NCBI RefSeq assembly: GCF_901000735.1 | Contig: NC_081546.1 | Location: 18,289,220 to 18,353,219 of the forward strand | Length of the DNA: 64,000 nucleotides | Origin: Corylus avellana | Lineage: Eukaryota > Streptophyta > Magnoliopsida > Fagales > Betulaceae | Direction of reading: 5' to 3' | In this document: one piece after another, positions 33,497-44,390 of the stretch | How positions within the stretch are numbered: the stretch's first letter is position 1 | How the letters are laid out: each line of letters begins with the position of its first letter | The notes under the pieces: model-generated | Database searches by the model: none | Seen by the model: only the letters and a program-made list of their open reading frames with translations | Told to the model about the DNA's origin: nothing | Program-made: the position numbers and the translations under genes

Positions 33497-35163
33497 CATA
33501 CATTAAACTTGAAAAGTAAAATATTTATTCATGGAAAATCTTTGACAAAAAACAAATGTACATGACTATTAAATGAGAAGGCTTCAATAAGAAATATATA
33601 TACACCACCAATCTACGTGCATCCCAATCTTCAGTAAGTTGCTCTGAATTGTTATTAAGAACAACAAATGAAAATAATTTATTTTTTTCCATCCCAAATT
33701 ATATTCTGCAAGAGCAATTCAATAAGAAAAGAAGTTGGCTTGGCTTCCCAGCTTCCTTCTCTCCTTTCATGGGTCAATGTTTATCAAAAAGTATAGGTCT
33801 TGTTAGACTTTCATTTACCAGTTTATTAATCAACTTGTTCAAAGTCCATTTAATCAAACCAGCTTTTCAAAAGTTGCCTTTAAATTCGAATTAATCACAT
33901 GATGATCAAGCGATTAGTGGAAGCAATGTATAAGATAAAAATTATACAAAAATAATCCTCACATTTTTTGTCTTATCCTCAATTAATTTGGGCAATCAAC
34001 CCATCCACTATATTCTTTAATTAATTATTGGTTCACTTATTAAGCAGCAAAGCTTCATAGATTGACCTTGACTTTGTCAGAGATTAGTGTATGAATAGTG
34101 GCTACTGATGTAAATCATTCTTAATTAGGTGGTTTATTCACTTATCAAGTTTCTTGATTAAAAAAACAAAAAATTATTGATTGACTTCAATTTTTTTTTT
34201 TTTTTAACAAAAAAAAAAAAAAAAATCAACTTGAACTTAATTTATTGAAATGTCAACTTGTCTGATTTTAATTAATATTAATTCATAAAATTCAATATTG
34301 TTTCATCTACGTTACATTTTTGTCAATTACAGCTAAAATGTGATGTTGAAATTTGTATATTAGTGAAATGGTTCAATTTATTTGGAATTAATTAAGAAGA
34401 TGTGATCATGACCAGCTAGAATCTGGAAAATGCTTTGCAATATATATGCACGCAGCACGCATGCTGGATCGCCTGCTGGAGAAGGGGCCAACCGGCCAAG
34501 CATGTTGTGTGTAGGAATTAATTAACAGTCAACCCACCAATCATGGCGGTTCGTTGGGATTAATTAAGTGGGCTTAATTTATTTGCATGAACCACTGCAC
34601 CAATATGCATCTTATTCTTCAAATTAGGTCGTGCTGTGTCCATTGGTCAACTTAGAAAATTAAGATCCTCTCTATTTCAAATGAACTGAATAATATACAA
34701 TTAGTTATAGTAGAAGAGTATTTTTGTCCATTTAAAAAATAAAAAGACAAAAATACCCCTTCACTAATAACTAACTAGATATTATTCAGTTTATTTAAAA
34801 TGAGGAGGATCCTATTCCGAACTCAGATGCCCATGTAATTATGAATCCTTTTTCCGGGCGTATTTTAGCATAATATATGTTCAGTGATGGGTATTGGGCC
34901 TGGCCCACACAAGGAAGGCTTGTGGGCCCATGAAGATAAGGCATGGCGTGCTGATCCAGCAATCCATCTAAGGGAGTGAACACCTCACACAATGGTTGCC
35001 ATGCCAAGTATACATAGAACAAGTCGGCCTTTAATTTCCTCGCCCACGAAGATCCTCCGTGAATCGTGAGATAGTAGGAGAAAATTACGGTTGTGATTTC
35101 TAGGTTAATTAAATCTCATGCCATGTGAGAAGACTAGGGGAGACTCTATCAGATAGGTCTCGT

Positions 35164-35645
35164 GTAACGTTTCAGTAAAATTAATTAACTGGTAATTGAC
35201 TTCATGGTTCACTTCCTAACCTTATTCCATGATAAACAAGACTCAGGATCTCATCCTCTCTGAAAAGAGTCTGCAGCGGAAGACTTTTGACTAAATGACA
35301 GAAATAATAATAATTTAAATCTACAGTCATAATAACCAGATTGAAACTCAAAGCATCATAACATAGATAAACTTTTAAGTATCGAGGTTAGAGACCAGTC
35401 ATCAAAATATAATACATACCAAGTTTACTTGTTTTGGAAGAACATCAAAGCCTATATTTAACTAAATATAACATAAAGATAATCTCGATCATATACTGAT
35501 GAGTGGCTCCACCAGCGTCCCACATTGACTTGAGGTAGACGGGGTTCAAGTCCTCAAAAATGACCCTGATCAAATACCTCACAGCCACCAGATGGTTTCT
35601 CGAATCCATCTCTTGTTGAACTAGTTATAATAGCGCGCGCGATAT
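35164..35645 (+). repeat. LTR-like sequence next to the pararetrovirus
   Basis: TGTAACGTTTCAGTAAAATT..TAACTGGTAA..GCGGAAG resembles in order the sequence starting at 52590. It ends at the virus junction at 35645. A tRNA-like box B (GGGGTTCAAGTCCTC) lies near 35540. No coding content; LTR status unproven. Confidence 0.35.
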
Positions 35646-35970
35646 GGAGGGGGTGTAGGTAATGAAAATAAAGCAGTAGAACCTTCCATGTAGGAGGTAA
35701 TTGCAATTAAAATAAACATAATGCAAGAATTTCCAGAATAAGCGCGAAATTGGAGCATATAAAAGAGTAGGAGAGAAATGGAATAAATTTATAATTGAAA
35801 GATTTCAAAAGATTTGATTAACAGGAGTACTTACAAATTCAAACATAAACTGGAAGTAGTGAAGTTACACAAGAGCATAAAGGATAACAAGTAGAGAGCA
35901 GCAGGATAGTTGTAGAGGGATTTCAGGTGTTTAGGCTGAAAGCTTCTGCCTTACAATGAGGGGGACTTCC

Positions 35971-35980
35971 CCTTTTATAG
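35971..35980 (-). promoter_or_regulatory. pararetrovirus TATA box
   Basis: Minus-strand CTATAAAAGG followed by GGAAGTCCCC lies about 150 bp downstream of the tandem repeats and precedes a non-coding leader toward 35646: the layout of a 35S-type promoter. Confidence 0.55.
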
Positions 35981-36132
35981 ACAAAGTCCAGCAGGTGAAT
36001 AAAAATTACATCAGAAATTTTAACAGTAAAAGTAAATATTGTAGTGTCGGCAGGCACTGTGGTATCGGCAGGAACTGTAGTGGAACTGTGCCATGATGAT
36101 TTGGCAAAATGTCTTTAGTAAAATGAAAATTT

Positions 36133-36295
36133 ATGAATGGTGCCACTAAGGACGACAAATGATGAACGGTGCCACTGAAGAAGGCAAATGAACTATAAAC
36201 GGTGCCACTGAAGGGAAAATGATGTTTAACGGTGCCACTGAGGAGGGCAAATGAACTAAAAATAAACGGTGCCACTGAGGAGGGCAAATGAACTA
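36133..36295 (-). repeat. five tandem repeats upstream of the viral promoter
   Basis: Five 31-37-bp units around AACGGTGCCACTGA.GAGGGCAAATGAA start at about 36133, 36164, 36198, 36229 and 36266. They lie between the end of ORF2 and the TATA box, where caulimovirid enhancers sit, so they may be duplicated enhancer modules. Confidence 0.8.
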
Positions 36296-37514
36296 TAAAT
36301 CTTGAATTCCGGGGAAGTAATTGTCTGGACTGTCTCCGGGAAAACCAGAATTCCCATACCATTCTCGCATGGGGTTGAAAGTAGCTTCAGAAGAAGCATC
36401 AGCATTTTCATCTTCATCAGAACTGTCATTGAGAGATTTGAGTAATGCTTTTAAGATATCCTTCTTCTCTTTTTTCTTCGAAGATGATTTTTTCTTAGAA
36501 GAACTGGAAGAGGTGGCAGGAGTAGTGGCCTCTTTGGGAGGAGAAAGGAAAGTGCTAGGAGTTATCAGTTGAGCGGCCAATGGTTAATTGTTTAGGAATT
36601 GGAGGAGCTTGGATTTTAGGTAACTGGGCTAGAGCTTTGACATTGTCAACTATATTATCAGTTCGTGGGTAATTATCCCACCACTTAATGTACCAATGCC
36701 TTTCTAGTTTATCACCAGCAATAACATATTGCCATTTGATGAACCAGGGACTTTTGAATTTTTTAGCAAAATGGAGAGTGTGGGGAAATTTAGCCCCATG
36801 TTCATCAGTATTGTAAAGATTTTTAAACGATTTAAAAGCCTCGACGATTTTTAATGGGAGAATACCAGGAATAAGACCAAATTTTGTCCACCAGTTGAAA
36901 AACCAGAGGGGGAGAATGCCTCCAAATTCTTTATCAAAACTTAAGAACCAGGAGTGGTCGAATTTGGGATTTTGGAAGAGCATGAATTTGAACCAGGCAT
37001 TGACATAATCGTAATAGCAAAAAGGGATTGGGAAATCATCTAATTTTCTGGGTTGTGAGGGATGTTCCCCCCAATCTTTTTCAAGAATGATTCTATCAAA
37101 ATATACACTATGATAAATGAGTTTTTGGGGTTCAGTCTTACTGTAAATGGGTTTAAAATTGACAGATTTTGTTTGGAGTAGGATATTGGTGTAATAAGAA
37201 AGAGTTTTTTAAGGATGTTCAGGAATCCAATGGAATTGAGGGGGGAAGTAGGAAGTAGCAATTTGAGCAGGGAATTTAATGTGAGAACGATTTAATTCAA
37301 TATGAAACAAATGTTCAGAATGAGGAAGAATGATATAAGCTGAGGTTTTATCAATGAGAGCACTGGAGTAAGTGGCTGGTGATCCAAGATTGAAAGCTGA
37401 GAAACGGTTGGCTAGAGCAATAGATGAATTGGTAGCTGGAGGAGAAGTGGCAGTCTCTGGTTTCAAGACCAAAGGCTTGGATTCAATCTTCTCTTTGTCC
37501 TTTTTGCTTGCCAT
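36293..37514 (-). pseudogene. pararetrovirus ORF2 (unknown function), frameshifted
   Basis: Starts at the ATG at 37514 just after the polyprotein end (MASKKDKEK). It continues through at least three frames: 37514-37209, a middle part to 36555 with aromatic LPLWFFNWWTKFGLIPG, and a Lys/Ser- then Asp/Glu-rich C-terminal part to 36293 ending GIQDL. The frame changes show decay. It has no recognisable catalytic motif; position and size match the second ORF of Florendovirus-like elements, whose role is unknown. Confidence 0.6.
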
Positions 37515-37531
37515 GCTGGCAATGCAAAAAT

Positions 37532-38671
37532 TCACGTGAGAAAATCTGGAATAGGATTGTTGGAGCCTTTAATGTATTCAATATCAAATTCAAAAGCACT
37601 TAAAATAGCTTGCCATTTGGCGAAAATTTGTTTTGATGCAATATTTTCTACATCCTTTTGTAAAATATATTTAGTAGATTTACAGTCAATTTGTAATAAA
37701 AACTTTTGATTTAACAAATCAGATTGAAATTTAGTAATGCATAAAACTACAGAAAGAATTTCTTTCTTAATGATACTATAATTAGCTTGAGCCTTATTCC
37801 AATATCCATAATGAAATCGAACAATTTGTTCGGGTGATCCTGGAGAAACAATTTGTTTCAGAATACCTCCGAAGCCGATTTCAGAAGCATCAGTTTCAAC
37901 AATTTTGAAAGCATTATCTGAAGGAATTCCTAGACAGGGTAAAGCCTTGACATGGGCTTTAATTTCTCTGACAAGAGAAGTGTGAGTGTTAGTCCAGGGG
38001 GGAGGATTGCTTAGCAAACGGTCGAACAAAGGTTTACAATGTTTTCTCAAATCTTTGTAGAAGTCTGCAATATAATTTAAAGAACCTAAAAATCTTTGGA
38101 GCTGATTTTTATCAATGATAATATCAGGAAATTTATCGGCAAATTGAATGGCTCTATCAATGGGTCTTATCCAACCTTCAGAAATATCAAAACCAAGGAA
38201 TCTAATTTTGGTTTGGAAAAGCTTGATCTTTTTAACAGAAACAACAAGTCCATTGTGTTTGACTGTTTCTAGGAACGAATTCAAATGTTTCCAGTGTTCA
38301 TCAACAGATTTAGAATAAATCTAAACATCATCAATGTAAACGATAGTAAAGTGACTGAAGGGATTGAAAATATCATTCATGATATTTTGGAATTCACTAG
38401 GAGCATTTTTTAGACCAAAAGGCATAACATTCCACTCATAATGCCCAAACGGGGTGGTAAATGCAGTCTTATACCTATCTTTATCATCAATTTGGATTTT
38501 CCGAAACCCTGACTTCATATCGAACTTAGAGAAAACTATAGCCTCATTGATGCTACTAACTAAATCCTTTCTATTAGCGATGGGGTATCTGATCCATTCT
38601 AGTACATCATTGAGTGGTTTATAATTGATTACAAGCCTAGGAGTTCCCCTTTCGACTTTAGTATTTTTCAT
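37532..38671 (-). pseudogene. pararetroviral reverse transcriptase-RNase H (broken)
   Basis: The frame has RT palm blocks (GTPRLVINYKPLN, FSKFDMKSGF, the YIDD catalytic motif) followed by a connection and RNase H (VETDASEIGFGG and a late D-C-K-S-T block). One in-frame TAG stands directly after YIDDV (38321-38323). Near 37532 the frame ends early through an apparent single-base loss before the next ORF. The N-terminal part (movement, coat, protease) is absent here. Gypsy RT was considered, but sequence style, absence of integrase and the adjoining ORF and promoter favour a pararetrovirus. Confidence 0.85.
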
Positions 38672-39480
38672 TACCTACACCCCCTCCTTGGTATCAAAGC
38701 TGTAAGAGTTCGGGATCCGTGTTTCCTTTAGCTCCAATCTTATACTCTTTCTTTGCTTCATATCTCTTTCTCTCAGTTATAAACCAACCACCCCGTTAGG
38801 TAACCTCGGTTGACCCATAAGTCCCGTCTTAAGCCTGGGTTAGGCATCTTAGGGCATGGTGAAGGGTTAGTTTTAGCTAAGGGTATNNNNNNNNNNNNNN
38901 NNNNNNNNNNNNNNNNNNNNNNNNNNNNNNNNNNNNNNNNNNNNNNNNNNNNNNNNNNNNNNNNNNNNNNNNNNNNNNNNNNNNNNTTTTGATACTCCTG
39001 CTGTTCTTGTTAAAAATATGACTGAAAAAATTATTCTTGGTCTTCCTTCCATCTGCATGCTTTATCCTTTTTCTATTGACGAATCTGGTGTTTCAACTAT
39101 TAAAATGGGTGTTGAAGTAAAATTTTATTTCGCTAACAAATTTGAAATTGATACTAGTCACTTTAACATTATCTATGCTAAAACTAAACATTTAAATTTT
39201 TTAAAACAAGAAGTTAGATACAAAAAGATTGCTGAACAACTTTCTGATAAATTATTGCAATCTAAAATTGCCTCTTTCAATACCCGCATCATTGATCTTG
39301 TCTGTTTTGACCTTCCTACTACTTTTTGGCATAGGAAGAAACACATTGTTTCTTTACCTTATATTAAAATTTTTTCTAAAAATAAAATTCCCACTAAAGC
39401 CAAAAGGAGATTGCTGATTTACTTGTCAAAGGTATCATTTGTAAGAGCAAGTCCCCTTGGTCTTATATTGATTCCCCTCC
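38668..39480 (+). mobile_element. endogenous pararetrovirus, plus-strand block (gapped)
   Basis: Opposite in orientation to the preceding block. It begins with the leader end CATTACCTACACCCCCTCC followed by TGGTATCAAAGC (near 38691), a tRNA-Met primer-binding site with one mismatch, the zero point of pararetroviral genomes. After 200 bp of leader comes a 100-N gap (38887-38986). Then 39018-39475 encodes the end of the protease region (IILGLPS) and the start of RT (FWHRKKHIVSLPYIK). The frame shifts near 39400 and stops at a palindrome at 39461. The block ends at almost the RT position where the minus block starts. Confidence 0.75.
38887..38986. other. assembly gap (100 N)
   Basis: Placeholder gap inside the viral plus-strand block. 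It could hide movement and coat protein regions of unknown length. Confidence 0.99.
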
Positions 39481-39516
39481 ATATATATATATATATGGAG
39501 GGGAATCAATATAAGA
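39461..39516. repeat. 56-bp perfect palindrome
   Basis: TCTTATATTGATTCCCCTCC, then (AT)8, then the exact complement of the first 20 bases. It lies precisely where the viral reading frame stops. Confidence 0.98.
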
Positions 39517-39579
39517 ACAAGTCTAATAACTTAGTGAGTAAAAATGTACATGACGTACATGTCATTAAATGATGAACTT

Positions 39580-42147
39580 TTTTTTTTTTTTTTTTATTAG
39601 TATTATTATTATTTTTTTTTATAAGAATTGCTATCTCATTATTATCATATCAAAGAATACAGAGCAAAACGCTCTGCATCAATAGTCTCCCAACTACAAT
39701 CTAGTGGGTCATACAGCCACACCCTATTCATATTATTAGATGTAGCCAGTTGAGCTAAAGCATGAGCCATTTTATTCACCCCTCAACAAGCATAGCCCAT
39801 CTTCCAGCAAGGAATGCTCCTCGATCTTGAACGTATGTCCTCCATTAAGTGCCCCTTGCAACTCTCATCAGGTTCCATAGAGTTCACCCCATTGACCACG
39901 ACTTGTGCATCGCCCTCCATTTGAATTCTCGTGCAGCCCATCTCGACGCTCAGTTGGCGCCCATGAGAGCAGCCATCGCCTCCGCTATTGTAGAATCCAG
40001 AAAACCCTGTCGAGACATGCTTTTTGTAGCACACATAGAACCAAGATGGTTTAGTATAATTGCTTCTAGTCCCACACGCCCATTGTCCTTATCCACATCT
40101 GCATCCCAGTTCACCTTACACCATCCATTCGAAGGAGCCTGCCATTTACCGGAAGCCCTAGAGCCAGTAGGGGCGCAGTCACGAAGAGTCCCTTTCAAAA
40201 CTGTTTGAAACTCCTCGTCAGCTAATAACGCTTGCTTAACAATAGTATTTGGATGTGAAAAAATCCCCCCGTGGACCACCTTATTCCTCCGTAGCCATAT
40301 ACGTCGAGCAATGCTCACAAACTGTTGGAACTCTATTTGATCGCATTTGCCTAACATGCCTTCAGACAATGAATGAAGTCTGGTCCATAAAAAATACTCT
40401 TCTGGAATTTAATACTCTCTGCTCCCCATACATCTCTTGCCAAAGGGCATTGCCACAAAATGTGGAATGTCGTTTCAGCCTCTGCTTCACAAATCGGGCA
40501 GCCAGAGTTTGTGATTACCTTATGACTGCATAGATTAGCTCTAGTTGGGAGAATATCATGACATGCACGCCATAAGAAGTGCTTCTCCACATTCGGAATA
40601 TTAAGCTGCCAAAGTGTCTTCCAAATATTACTATTTCTAGCCCGAGAGGATCCCTTCGCCAAATTTGCCATTTCACATTCTTTTTGCATGTGATAGGCAC
40701 TCTTCCCCGAGAACACCCCTTTTGTCATACCCCTCCAGATAAGCCTATCCTCTTGATTTGTTTGACTTATAAGGATGGATTGTATAGTAGTGATCTCCTC
40801 CTCTGAAAAAACCTGTGCCAACAATGGGAGCTTCCACCATTTCATCTCTTCATCAATAAGTTGACTAATCGTGGAAGTAGGATCAAGCACAGTTGGAGGT
40901 GAGTGCACTTTGTACGTAGAAGGAGAAGGAAGCTACCTATCCTCCCAAATACGAACTATCTTCCCATTCCCTATTCTCCAAATCAATCCCTCCCAAACTA
41001 AGTTACTAGAACTTTGTAAACTCCTCCAAGCAAAGGATGGTTTTTTTCCCAATGGGGCATCAAGAACTGAACCCCCCAGATAGTACTTGGCTTTCATTAT
41101 TCTTGCAAGTAAGTTGTCTAATGTCTTCCACAAGCGCCAAATTTGTTTCGCCAAAAGAGCTTTATTGAAACAAGAAAACTCCCGAAAACCCATAGCTCCA
41201 TATGCCTTTGACACGCCTATTTTTCCCCAACTCATCCAATGGATCCTTTTCTCCTTTACTTGATGACCCCAAAAAAGTTTCATCATCAAAGAATTTATCT
41301 CTGTGCACAACGCTTTTGGAAGCATGAAAACACTCATGCAATAGGTTGGTATTGCTTGGAAGATTGCCTTCAACAGAATTTCCTTCCTCGCCTGGGACAG
41401 GAATTTGAGTTTCCAATCCTGAAGACATTTCCACACTCACTTTGTAATGCTCTTAAAAGCCACCATCCCTGATCAGCCCACAAGAGCTGGCAGCCCCAAA
41501 TACATGTCAGAACTCTGTATTGTTGAATCCCTGCATTGTTGGAATCCCTGCAATCCTTTGGATGAGTTCCTTGCTGGCATTTGAGGTATTTCTACTAAAA
41601 AAGATGGCAATCTTATTGTTGTTCACTTTCTGTCTTGACACCAGTTCATATTGCTGCAAGATTGACGTCATATGGTTCCACTAAGAGAGGTTTGATCTGC
41701 AAAAAAGTAGACTGTCATCTACGAAAAAAAGGTGGCTTATCTCTGGACCCCTTTTGGAAGTGGGCACCCATGTCGACAATCCCACCCTATTTGCATGGGT
41801 CAACATAAAGCTGAGAGCTTTTGCACATATAAGGAAAAGGTAAGGTGATATAGGGTCTTCTTGACAGATACCCTTAGACGGGGTAATAGACCCACATGGA
41901 ACTCCATTCACAAGGATCGAATTATGGACCGATTTGACACACATCATGATGAGAGAAATCCACCATTCATTAAAACCCATACGATTCATCACAGCCTCTA
42001 AAAATTTCCATTCCACCCTATCGTAAACTTTTCTCATGTTAAACTTAACATCCATAAAACTCTTTTCCCCCCATAGCCCTGTATGCATTGTATGTAGAGT
42101 TTCATAGGCTGCTAGTACATTATTTGTCCCGGTATAAAGGCACTCTA
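39580..42147 (-). mobile_element. 5'-truncated L1-type LINE with 16-bp TSD
   Basis: Flanked by perfect ATTAAATGATGAACTT repeats (39564-39579 and 42148-42163). The poly-A is a poly-T on the plus strand at 39578-39597. Minus-strand frames in order: RT (42088-41681: KFNMRKVYDRVEW, DPISPYLFL, FVDDSLLF), thumb/linker (41472-40933), zinc-binding zf-RVT region (40908-40351: ACHDILPTRANLCSHK, CPICEAEAETTFHILWQCPL), then RNase H in two frames (40369-39783: RRIWLRRNKVVHGG, VNWDADVDKDNGRVGL, MEGDAQVVV). The endonuclease and 5' part were never inserted. Several frameshifts and RT changes (FADD to FVDD, QGDP to QEDP) show it is dead. Confidence 0.95.
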
Positions 42148-42163
42148 TTAAATGATGAACTTA

Positions 42164-42606
42164 ATTGTTTATAAACGCAACTTTATGACATGAAAGTTTA
42201 TCATTGATGCAATATAGATATAGTATATGTTGTAATATGATAGTCATGTCATAGTTCGAACTGTATGGTCTACCTGAGATATTACCTTTTCTATGATAAG
42301 CCCATGGCTGTTATCCCGCACATACCGGTGTTCCATGTCATACGATGCAATTAATTTTGACCGTCTTTTACATGGATGATCTTACAAATTTCACCATTTC
42401 ATTATCTTGCTTAATAAGCACATGTTTTCACAAAATAGAGTTCATAGTAGATCATAATGTATTTAATAAAAGTTGTAAAAATGCATGTTTGGTACACATC
42501 AAATAGGCATCCAATGTGAAAAAAATAACAAATATTCGTGTGAGTTTATACTCGGGTTGTATATCTCCTCCACAAATGCCTCCAAAGGTTCCACACCCAC
42601 GTAATT
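42164..42606 (+). other. AT-rich interval, LTR-like
   Basis: No gene. A run with GTCATAGTTCGAACTGTATG, GTCTACCTGAGATATTACC and CCGGTGTTCCATGTCATACG resembles 53100-53240 (CATGGTCTACTCGAAATATTACC), so both may come from the same LTR family. The LINE interrupted it or its neighbour. Confidence 0.35.
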
Positions 42607-43250
42607 AGGGCCGGCAATTTTGACACGACCCGCGAACCCGACACGAACACGACACGAAAAAACAGGTATTGGGTTTGGGCTAATCGGGTTCGGGTCGTAA
42701 TCGGGTCTACCCGATTAAGACCCGAAAATTTCGTGTCTGGGGGGTCGACCCGCCAGACCCGGTTTTTTTTTTTTGCTTTTTTTCTGCCTCTCGTGAGGAG
42801 TCAGACAGCTCACCTCACGTTTTCAATTACTTTACCATTTTGATTTTTGAACAAAAACCGTCTGTAACCTAACCCTCTGCCTCNNNNNNNNNNNNNNNNN
42901 NNNNNNNNNNNNNNNNNNNNNNNNNNNNNNNNNNNNNNNNNNNNNNNNNNNNNNNNNNNNNNNNNNNNNNNNNNNNNNNNNNNTTATGTCTCCACAAAAG
43001 TCTCAGTTAGCAACGCATTGTTCCTGTGCTTCATTTTAGAACTAACGTATATTTGCATCACTGTATAGTTGTGTTTTGCGTTTCTTTGTTGATTATCATT
43101 GATTTACAACTCATTTGCAGGTAATGCAGATAAGGCGTTGGGTGATGACTATGTTGACTTGGACTGAGCAAGTGGTTTTTCATCGCAGTTTGTTAAGTTG
43201 TATATATATTTTGTGACTACTTGTTGATATATATAGTTAGATCAAACTAT
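42607..43250 (+). mobile_element. hAT element end and transposase tail (gapped)
   Basis: TAGGGCCGGCAATTTTGACA with the following CGACCCG..AACCCGACACGAAC repeats is a typical hAT terminus with subterminal GGGTCG/CGACCC motifs. After a 100-N gap (42884-42983), 43121-43168 reads GNADKALGDDYVDLD then stop after an AG acceptor, like the C-terminal exon of a hAT transposase. The other terminus was not found. Confidence 0.5.
42884..42983. other. assembly gap (100 N)
   Basis: Placeholder gap inside the hAT element. Confidence 0.99.
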
Positions 43251-43269
43251 ATGTTTGTTGAGACTAGTT

Positions 43270-43870
43270 GAAACTTATTTGTGTTGTATATTTGTGTTTG
43301 ATTGTATATTTGTAGCAGATGGAACAAATATAGTTTGATTGTATATTTGTTTTGTGTTGTGTTGGAACTTATTTTCGATGTAGATATTTGTAGTAGATAT
43401 ACAATTGTCTATATTTGTATTGTATTGAAAATATTTCGATGTAGATATTTGTATGCAATTGTACGTAGTAGATGTGTTGGAATTTCGATGTGTTGATTTG
43501 TGTTGGAATTTCATATGTATTGGATGTATATGCAAATTGAATTGGAATTTCATATGTGTATATGTATTGGATTGAATGTACATGTATTAGCCGGATGTAT
43601 ATATGTATTGGATTGGATGTATTGGATTAATTGGATGTATTGGATATTGGATGTATTGAATATTGAATGTATTGGATGTATTGGATGTATTGGATATTGG
43701 ATGTAAATGTAGATAGTGGATTGAATTGAATGTATTGGATTGGAAGTATTGGATGTATTGGATGTAAATGTAGATATTGAATTGAATTGAATGTATTAGA
43801 TTGGATGTATTGGATATTGGATGTAAATGTAGATCTTGGATTGAATTGAATTTCATATGTATTGGATCTA
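43270..43870 (+). repeat. minisatellite of about 9-bp ATTGGATGT units
   Basis: From about 43560 the sequence is built from TATTGGATGTATTGGAT units with variants GAATGT, GGATTGAATTGAAT and GTAAATGTAGAT. A higher-order block TTGGATGTAAATGTAGAT..GGATTGAATTGAATGTATTGG repeats three times (about 43695, 43760, 43815). 43270-43560 is a more diverged part (TATTTGTGTTG, TGTAGATATTTGTAG). The open frames here are products of the repeat, not genes. Confidence 0.9.
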
Positions 43871-43929
43871 TCATGTTAACACGCAAATCTGGATATAAAC
43901 CCGAATAATTCCGAAAATATATACAGAAA

Positions 43930-44310
43930 AAAAAATTAAAAATTATTGATGTGGTAGGTTTCTAACATGTCAATAATTACTGACATGTCAAACCTTGTGA
44001 CATGTCAAAAAAATTTTGACGTGGTAAAAATCACCACGTCAATAAATTTATTGACATGGTGAAAATCACCATGTCAAAAAACTTTATTGACGTGGTAAAA
44101 TTGGAACGTCAAAATTTTTTTTTTTGACGTTTCAGTTTCTGACACGTCAAAAACTTAGATTTGTTGACACCCACCTTTTTAACCTCTGACACACGTAAAA
44201 AATGACACGTTAGAAAATGGTTTCTGACGTCTTAGTACCATTGACACGTCAGAAATCAATAGTCAAAAAATAACTTGATTTGTCAAACTTTAAAAAATAC
44301 AATCCATCTC
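43930..44310. mobile_element. CACTA-type subterminal fragment
   Basis: Dense TGACGTG/CACGTCA, TGACATGTCA and GGTGAAAATCACC motifs, as in the neighbouring CACTA, but without a CACTAC end. Probably the remains of a second element, cut by the insertion at 44391. Confidence 0.5.
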
Positions 44311-44390
44311 TATAAATTACTAACACTTTTAATTTATCCCCTCCATTAGTGTTTTCTATTCACTTTGATGAAAAATGCTTCAAATTATAT

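Larger units (their letters stand above)
27366..35040 (-). repeat. large segmental duplication, copy 1
   Basis: Homologous to 55238-64000 in the same orientation. Shared landmarks: TTGGCTAATAATG/TTGGTTAATAATG starts, the block 27586-28438 versus 55345-56270, the intact PLAC8 gene, and 32360-35040 versus 61450-64000. It has its own insertions (SINE 27458, CACTA 29125, hairpin inversion 31969, MITE 33339) and a 537-N gap. The second copy runs off the window. The non-PLAC8 parts show no gene I can name; short open frames such as MKTSRSEFEKLDLDLQTRYK at 32824 (and 61908) are conserved between the copies but unrecognised. Confidence 0.92.
35646..38690 (-). mobile_element. endogenous pararetrovirus (Caulimoviridae), minus-strand block
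   Basis: An integrated plant pararetrovirus segment in minus orientation: polyprotein RT-RNase H (38671-37532), a second ORF (37514-36293), a tandem-repeat region, a promoter with TATA box and a leader. This order is that of Caulimoviridae; a downstream second ORF of unknown role recalls Florendovirus. The outer ends at 35646 and 38690 carry the same roughly 23-bp sequence in inverted orientation (inward GGAGGGGGTGTAGGTAATGA). There is no integrase and no LTR pair, as expected for this family. Stops and frameshifts make it defective. Confidence 0.8.

Noticed and set aside
37532..38671. Ty3/gypsy reverse transcriptase
   Set aside because: No integrase, no LTRs; adjoining second ORF, enhancer-like repeats, TATA box and leader fit a pararetrovirus better. 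A gypsy origin is not excluded without a phylogeny.
43302..43886. Tyr/Trp/Met- or Ser/Asn-rich repeat proteins
   Set aside because: Translation of the 9-bp minisatellite in several frames; no start context or splice signals.
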